Made by a program: the position numbers and the translations under genes. This document shows positions 6,638 to 9,610 of a stretch of 9,610 nt of DNA, piece after piece; within the stretch, counting starts at the first letter, position 1; each line of letters starts with the position of its first letter. This stretch comes from an uncultured Alphaproteobacteria bacterium. Its GTDB lineage: Bacteria > Pseudomonadota > Alphaproteobacteria > Caulobacterales > Caulobacteraceae. Location of the stretch: NCBI GenBank assembly GCA_903928755.1, contig CAIYSH010000262.1, positions 1 through 9,610 of the forward strand, given 5' to 3'. Below the pieces are notes generated by a model. That model was given only the letters and a program-made list of their open reading frames with translations. It made no database searches and was not told the DNA's origin.

Positions 6638-7023
6638 GCGGCTTCCCGGAAGGGCGGAGCAATACGGGACATGCGGGCGATAAGTTCGTCGGGATTGAAG
6701 GGCTTGGACAGGTAATCCGCCGCCCCGAGCTGAAGGGCTGTCACAATGTCGGTATCCCGACGCATGGCGGTCAGCATGATGACGGGAATGTTTGCCAGGG
6801 CAGGGTCAGCCTTGAAGCGTCTCAGGGCCTCAAAACCATCCATGATTGGCATCATCGCATCCAGAACGATGACCTGGGGCGAAATCAGCCGGGCGCGGTC
6901 CAGGGCCGCCTGGCCATTGGCAACGGTCTCAACCCGGTAGCCCGCCGAACTCAGCTTGTGATCCAGCAGGGTTTGAAGCAGCTGGTCATCGTCAGCGACA
7001 ACAACCTTTGCGCGAATTCGCAT
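6634..7023 (-). CDS. Single-domain response regulator (receiver)
   Basis: This is a CheY-type stand-alone receiver of 129 residues with no output domain. Numbered from ATG 7023, it shows the acidic pocket Asp11-Asp13, phospho-acceptor Asp55 in VLDAMMPIMDG, switch Thr85 and conserved Lys107 in KPF. All phosphorylation residues are intact. The frame stays open to 7080, but ATG 7023 gives the normal receiver N-terminus, has AGGTG upstream, and lies downstream of the candidate promoter, so I use it. It is the first gene of the minus-strand operon, and its stop overlaps the barrel-gene start by 4 bases. With no DNA-binding domain it should act by protein contact, for example on the HEAT protein or synthase, or as a phosphate shuttle with the divergent Hpt protein. 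No histidine kinase is in the window. Confidence 0.92.
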   Translation of the reverse strand: MRIRAKVVVADDDQLLQTLLDHKLSSAGYRVETVANGQAALDRARLISPQVIVLDAMMPIMDGFEALRRFKADPALANIPVIMLTAMRRDTDIVTALQLGAADYLSKPFNPDELIARMSRIAPPFREAA

Positions 7024-7050
7024 TAGACACCTAGCTTGTGCGATGACATG

Positions 7051-7080
7051 GTCATATTGTCGCACCGGTAAGGTTATCAA
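7051..7080 (-). promoter_or_regulatory. Candidate promoter and operator of the response-regulator operon
   Basis: On the minus strand TTGATA (7080-7075) is followed after 17 or 18 bases by ATATGA or TATGAC (7057-7051), a plausible housekeeping promoter starting ~30 bases before ATG 7023. An inverted repeat ATGAC-ATG-GTCAT (7043-7055) overlaps the -10 and start region and could be an operator. Inferred from pattern only. Confidence 0.4.
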
Positions 7081-7174
7081 ACTCTTATAAATTGTTAGAA
7101 AAACATTTACATCTCTGGATCGCTTCCCGACGATAGGTGAGGTCGGGGAATTTCGGTTGCAGGGGATATCTGAC

Positions 7175-7474
7175 GTGACGACGGGACCAGCAAGTCTGCG
7201 GGATCGATTCCTCAGTCGCTGCCTGGAGGACCTTCAGGTTGTCCGGCGTGCCCTTGAGGAGCCGGCCTTTCGGAAAGATTCCTATTTCATCCACATTGTT
7301 CATCGAATGGCCGGGGCTGGCGGGTTGTTCGGATATCCACGCCTGACGACGTTGGCGCAGGCACTGGATGATGCGCTTGTTAAGGGATATTCCTATGAAA
7401 TCAGCGATATGCAGAGACTTGCCGATGAGCTTCTGAATATGGCTGAAGGGCGAATTCTGCCATTGGAAGACTGA
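7175..7474 (+). CDS. Hpt (histidine phosphotransfer) domain protein
   Basis: This small 99-residue all-helical protein has the Hpt signature HRMAGAGGLFG, matching the H(R/K)xxGxxxxxG pattern; the phosphorylated residue is His43 from the GTG start. Hpt proteins carry phosphate between a hybrid kinase receiver and a final response regulator in the cytoplasm. The frame opens at TTG 7157, but GTG 7175 has a good ribosome site (AGGGGA, 7161-7166, 8-base spacing), so I place the start there. It is transcribed divergently from the single-domain receiver, with ~150 bp between them, which makes that receiver its natural partner. No kinase is encoded here. I see no clear terminator before bamD, although bamD seems to have its own promoter. 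Confidence 0.85.
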   Translation: MTTGPASLRDRFLSRCLEDLQVVRRALEEPAFRKDSYFIHIVHRMAGAGGLFGYPRLTTLAQALDDALVKGYSYEISDMQRLADELLNMAEGRILPLED

Positions 7475-7523
7475 GGGTGCCAAGTTTTGCGCCTGTCATC
7501 ATGCTGAATTCGCGCCATCCGGT

Positions 7524-7551
7524 TTGCGCTCTACGTCCCCTAGTGTAGAAC
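7524..7551 (+). promoter_or_regulatory. Candidate housekeeping promoter of bamD
   Basis: TTGCGCT (7524-7530) and TGTAGAAC (7544-7551) are 13 bases apart. This fits loosely the Caulobacter-type consensus TTGACGS-N10-14-GCTANAWC, with the -10 half better than the -35. Transcription would begin near 7557. That would leave the longest possible bamD frame, which starts with the same TTG at 7524, partly untranscribed and supports a later start. Confidence 0.4.
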
Positions 7552-7595
7552 CACTCCTTCGGCGCGGGGGCGCGCTAAGATGGTCTGAGGTGAAG

Positions 7596-8549
7596 GTGTC
7601 CTTGCTTCGCAATTCCTGGGCTCGGTCGGCGACCGTCGCCGTCATTCTTGCCCTCGCCCTCGCCGGGTGTGCCGGCAAGCCCAACAAGTCAAAACTTGTT
7701 TATGAAGAGCGGCCGGTCGAGTTGCTTTATGCGACGGGTGCTGACCGGATGGACAAGCATCAGTGGACTCAGGCTGTGAACTATTTTGCCGAAGTCGAGC
7801 GGCAGCACCCCTATTCAGAGTGGTCCCGCCGGGCGATCCTGATGACGGCGTTTGCACACTATCAGGCCGATAACTATTCCGAAGCCATCGGTGACGCGGA
7901 CCGCTTCATCTCGCTCTATCCGGGCAATCAGGCTGCGGCCTATGCCCATTACCTGAAATCCATCTGCTATTTCGAGGAAATCGTCGATGTCGGGCGGGAC
8001 CAGGCCGCAACTGGCCAGGCCCTGGATGCCTTGCGTGATGTTGTGCAGCGCTATCCCAAGTCGGAATACGCCGCTGATGCCCGCCTGAAGATCGACATGG
8101 TCAATGATCAGCTTGCCGGCAAGGAGATGACCATCGGTCGTTATTACCTCCGTCACGGCGACACCCTCGCAGCGGTCGGGCGTTTTCGGACGGTTGTCGA
8201 TCGCTACCAGACGACGACCCATGTGCCGGAAGCCCTTTACAGGATGGTCGAAGCCTACCTGACCATGGGCCTGCTCGAGGAAGCAAAGAAGAATGGTGCC
8301 GTTCTGGGTTATAACTATCCGGGTGATGGCTGGTATCGGGATGCCTATCGGCTTCTGACAGACAAGGGTCTGCGCCCGGCGACCGCGCCCCTGACCGACC
8401 GGAAAGGCTTCCTTGGCCATATCCCCTTCGTCAAGGACAAGTCCGTAACCCTGGCACCCGATGATTCGGCCGAGGCTCCGCCCATGGCAACGGCCATCAA
8501 GGCCGCCAAGCCGAAGCGCAGACTGCACGTTCCATTCTTCGGGCACTGA
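7596..8549 (+). CDS. bamD: Outer membrane assembly lipoprotein BamD (ComL)
   Basis: BamD is the essential lipoprotein partner of BamA in the machine that folds beta-barrels into the outer membrane. From GTG 7596 the protein has 317 residues: a short basic N-terminus, a hydrophobic stretch, and lipobox LAGC with the lipidated Cys25. TPR helices follow; typical BamD stretches are RHPYSEWSRRA, a YPKSEY turn (YP-x-S-x-Y) and the ARLKIDMVNDQLAGKEM region, continuing to YRLL near residue 260. The last ~50 residues are a Lys/Pro-rich tail. The frame extends up to TTG 7524, but a GAGGTGA ribosome site (7587-7593) and the signal peptide support 7596; GTG 7590 and TTG 7602 are close alternatives. recN follows 99 bp later. 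It would also be needed to insert the barrel protein of the neighbouring operon. Confidence 0.94.
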   Translation: MSLLRNSWARSATVAVILALALAGCAGKPNKSKLVYEERPVELLYATGADRMDKHQWTQAVNYFAEVERQHPYSEWSRRAILMTAFAHYQADNYSEAIGDADRFISLYPGNQAAAYAHYLKSICYFEEIVDVGRDQAATGQALDALRDVVQRYPKSEYAADARLKIDMVNDQLAGKEMTIGRYYLRHGDTLAAVGRFRTVVDRYQTTTHVPEALYRMVEAYLTMGLLEEAKKNGAVLGYNYPGDGWYRDAYRLLTDKGLRPATAPLTDRKGFLGHIPFVKDKSVTLAPDDSAEAPPMATAIKAAKPKRRLHVPFFGH

Positions 8550-8632
8550 GCGTGCAGGGCAGACACTTCCGACCGGTTTGGACCTGATTGTGAATCTGGA
8601 TAGACGCAGGCTCTTCCGGCGCAGGCGATTTC

Positions 8633-8641
8633 AGGTGATCC
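8633..8641 (+). promoter_or_regulatory. Extended Shine-Dalgarno sequence of recN
   Basis: AGGTGATCC is a 9-base exact match to the sequence complementary to the 16S rRNA 3' end, with 7 bases to ATG 8649. It fixes the recN start. The bamD-recN gap (8550-8648) also holds a weak promoter candidate (TTGGAC 8578-8583, GATAGACG 8599-8606) and no GTTC-N7-GTTC LexA box. Confidence 0.6.
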
Positions 8642-8648
8642 TACCCCT

Positions 8649-9610
8649 ATGCTGATCGGTCTATGGATCCGGGATGTCGTCCTCATCGAAGCTCTGGACC
8701 TGTCTGTTGGTCCGGGGCTGACGGCCCTTACCGGTGAGACCGGTGCCGGCAAGTCCATAATTCTCGATGCCCTGGGCCTGGCGACAGGTGCCCGTGCCGA
8801 TGCCGGGCTGGTGAGGCGTGGCGCAGCCCAGGCGGCCGTTTCGGCTGTGTTTGCGCCAACCCAAGGCCATCCAGTCTGGCAGATCCTGGAAGATCGGGGC
8901 CTGTCCTATGCCCGTGATGAAGACCTGGTCCTGCGACGAACCGTTGCCGCTGATGGCCGCAGCCGCGCCTTCGTCAATGATCAGGCGACCAGTGTCGCCG
9001 TTCTGAAGGAAATCGGCGCGGTCATGATCGAGGTCCATGGTCAGCATGAGACCGTCGGTTTGCTGGACGCCAGAACCCATCGTCCCCTGCTGGACACCTA
9101 TGGGTCTCTGGCGGGGTCACTGCGCAGTGTTGCTGAAACCTGGACGGGCTGGCGCAAGGCAAGGATACGGGCTGAGGAACTGGGGCAGCTGGTGGCTGCC
9201 GCGGCGCAGGAAGCTGAAGAGCTGAACCTTCGTCTTGGTGAGCTGGACCGCCTGGCCCCCCAGCCCGGGGAGGAAGCCGAGCTGGCAGGGGAGCGCGCCA
9301 TTCTGGGAGCTGCCGAAAAAGCCCTGGCAGATATCAATGCCGCCAGGTCGGCCTTTGATGGCCTGGCCAGCAAGCTGGCATCTTCGGTCCGCGCCCTGGA
9401 GCATGCAAGGGCCCGTGCCGTGCAGGCAGGGGCGGCGGAGGATGCACCGGCGGTTGCCAGGCTGGCAGCAGCTTCGGCGGCTGTTGATCGGGTATTTGGT
9501 GAGGTTCAGGAGGCTGAAGCTGCAGTGGATTCTGCCGCAGACGCTTTTGACTTCCGGCCAGATCAACTTGAAAAAGCTGAAGAACGGTTGTTCGAATTGA
9601 GAGCCATGGC
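8649..9610 (+). CDS. recN: DNA repair ATPase RecN (3' truncated)
   Basis: RecN is an SMC-like ATPase that acts early in double-strand break repair. About 320 codons are in the window, and the frame is open at the right edge; the family is usually ~550-570 residues, so the second half, with the rest of the coiled coil and Walker B, is missing. Walker A GETGAGKS is at residues 29-36, in the typical N-terminal context TALTGETGAGKS. The RecN-specific HGQHE motif follows near residue 130. From ~165 the sequence is a heptad-like, Ala/Glu/Leu-rich coiled coil ending in the conserved EERLFELRAMA segment at the window edge. The start is ATG 8649, placed by the strong ribosome site. It follows bamD as in Caulobacterales; ligA is the expected next gene, but it is not seen here. 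Confidence 0.94.
   Translation, partial: MLIGLWIRDVVLIEALDLSVGPGLTALTGETGAGKSIILDALGLATGARADAGLVRRGAAQAAVSAVFAPTQGHPVWQILEDRGLSYARDEDLVLRRTVAADGRSRAFVNDQATSVAVLKEIGAVMIEVHGQHETVGLLDARTHRPLLDTYGSLAGSLRSVAETWTGWRKARIRAEELGQLVAAAAQEAEELNLRLGELDRLAPQPGEEAELAGERAILGAAEKALADINAARSAFDGLASKLASSVRALEHARARAVQAGAAEDAPAVARLAAASAAVDRVFGEVQEAEAAVDSAADAFDFRPDQLEKAEERLFELRAM

Noticed and set aside
7147..7161. Sigma-54 promoter for the Hpt gene (GG-N10-GC with TTGCA)
   Set aside because: The -24 half matches only at GG, and transcription would begin at about the GTG start, cutting off the ribosome site.
7524..7595. N-terminal extension of BamD from TTG 7524
   Set aside because: It overlaps the candidate promoter, lacks a ribosome site, and would put 24 residues before a normal lipoprotein signal peptide.
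8550..8648. SOS (LexA) box controlling recN
   Set aside because: No GTTC-N7-GTTC or GAAC-N7-GAAC pattern is present in the bamD-recN gap.

Overview
The window looks like alphaproteobacterial chromosome, most likely Caulobacterales. It is GC-rich and carries the end of ftsZ, then lpxC, and further on bamD and recN in the order I associate with that group. Candidate promoters fit the Caulobacter-type housekeeping pattern loosely. Species cannot be fixed from sequence alone.

Layout: the ftsZ 3' end (1-245) is followed by a clear intrinsic terminator (269-300) and a short AT-rich leader. lpxC (466-1359) comes next on the + strand. The stretch 1422-7474 is an accessory-looking block set between lpxC and bamD. 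It holds a membrane-anchored polysaccharide deacetylase (+), then four genes on the - strand reading response regulator -> YaiO-like outer-membrane barrel -> HEAT-repeat membrane protein -> processive family-2 glycosyltransferase, and a divergent Hpt phosphotransfer gene (+). The conserved backbone then resumes with bamD (7596-8549) and recN (8649 to the window edge, truncated).

The block reads as a compact synthase-dependent exopolysaccharide machine. The glycosyltransferase would polymerise and pass a glycan through the inner membrane, the periplasmic deacetylase would modify it, and the barrel would take it through or anchor it at the outer membrane. The HEAT protein, translationally coupled to the synthase, would be a partner. 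An Hpt protein and a single-domain receiver would supply phosphorelay control. The parts list resembles the Pga (poly-GlcNAc) logic, but there is no PgaA-like TPR scaffold, PgaD or PilZ domain in view, and a HEAT solenoid and phosphorelay parts are present instead. The minus-strand genes are tightly coupled by 4-base stop/start overlaps (6634-6637 and 4706-4709), except for a 112-bp double-hairpin mosaic repeat (5759-5870) between the barrel and HEAT genes.

Several starts were moved from the longest open frame to positions with a Shine-Dalgarno sequence or coupling: lpxC, the glycosyltransferase, the response regulator, the Hpt gene and bamD.
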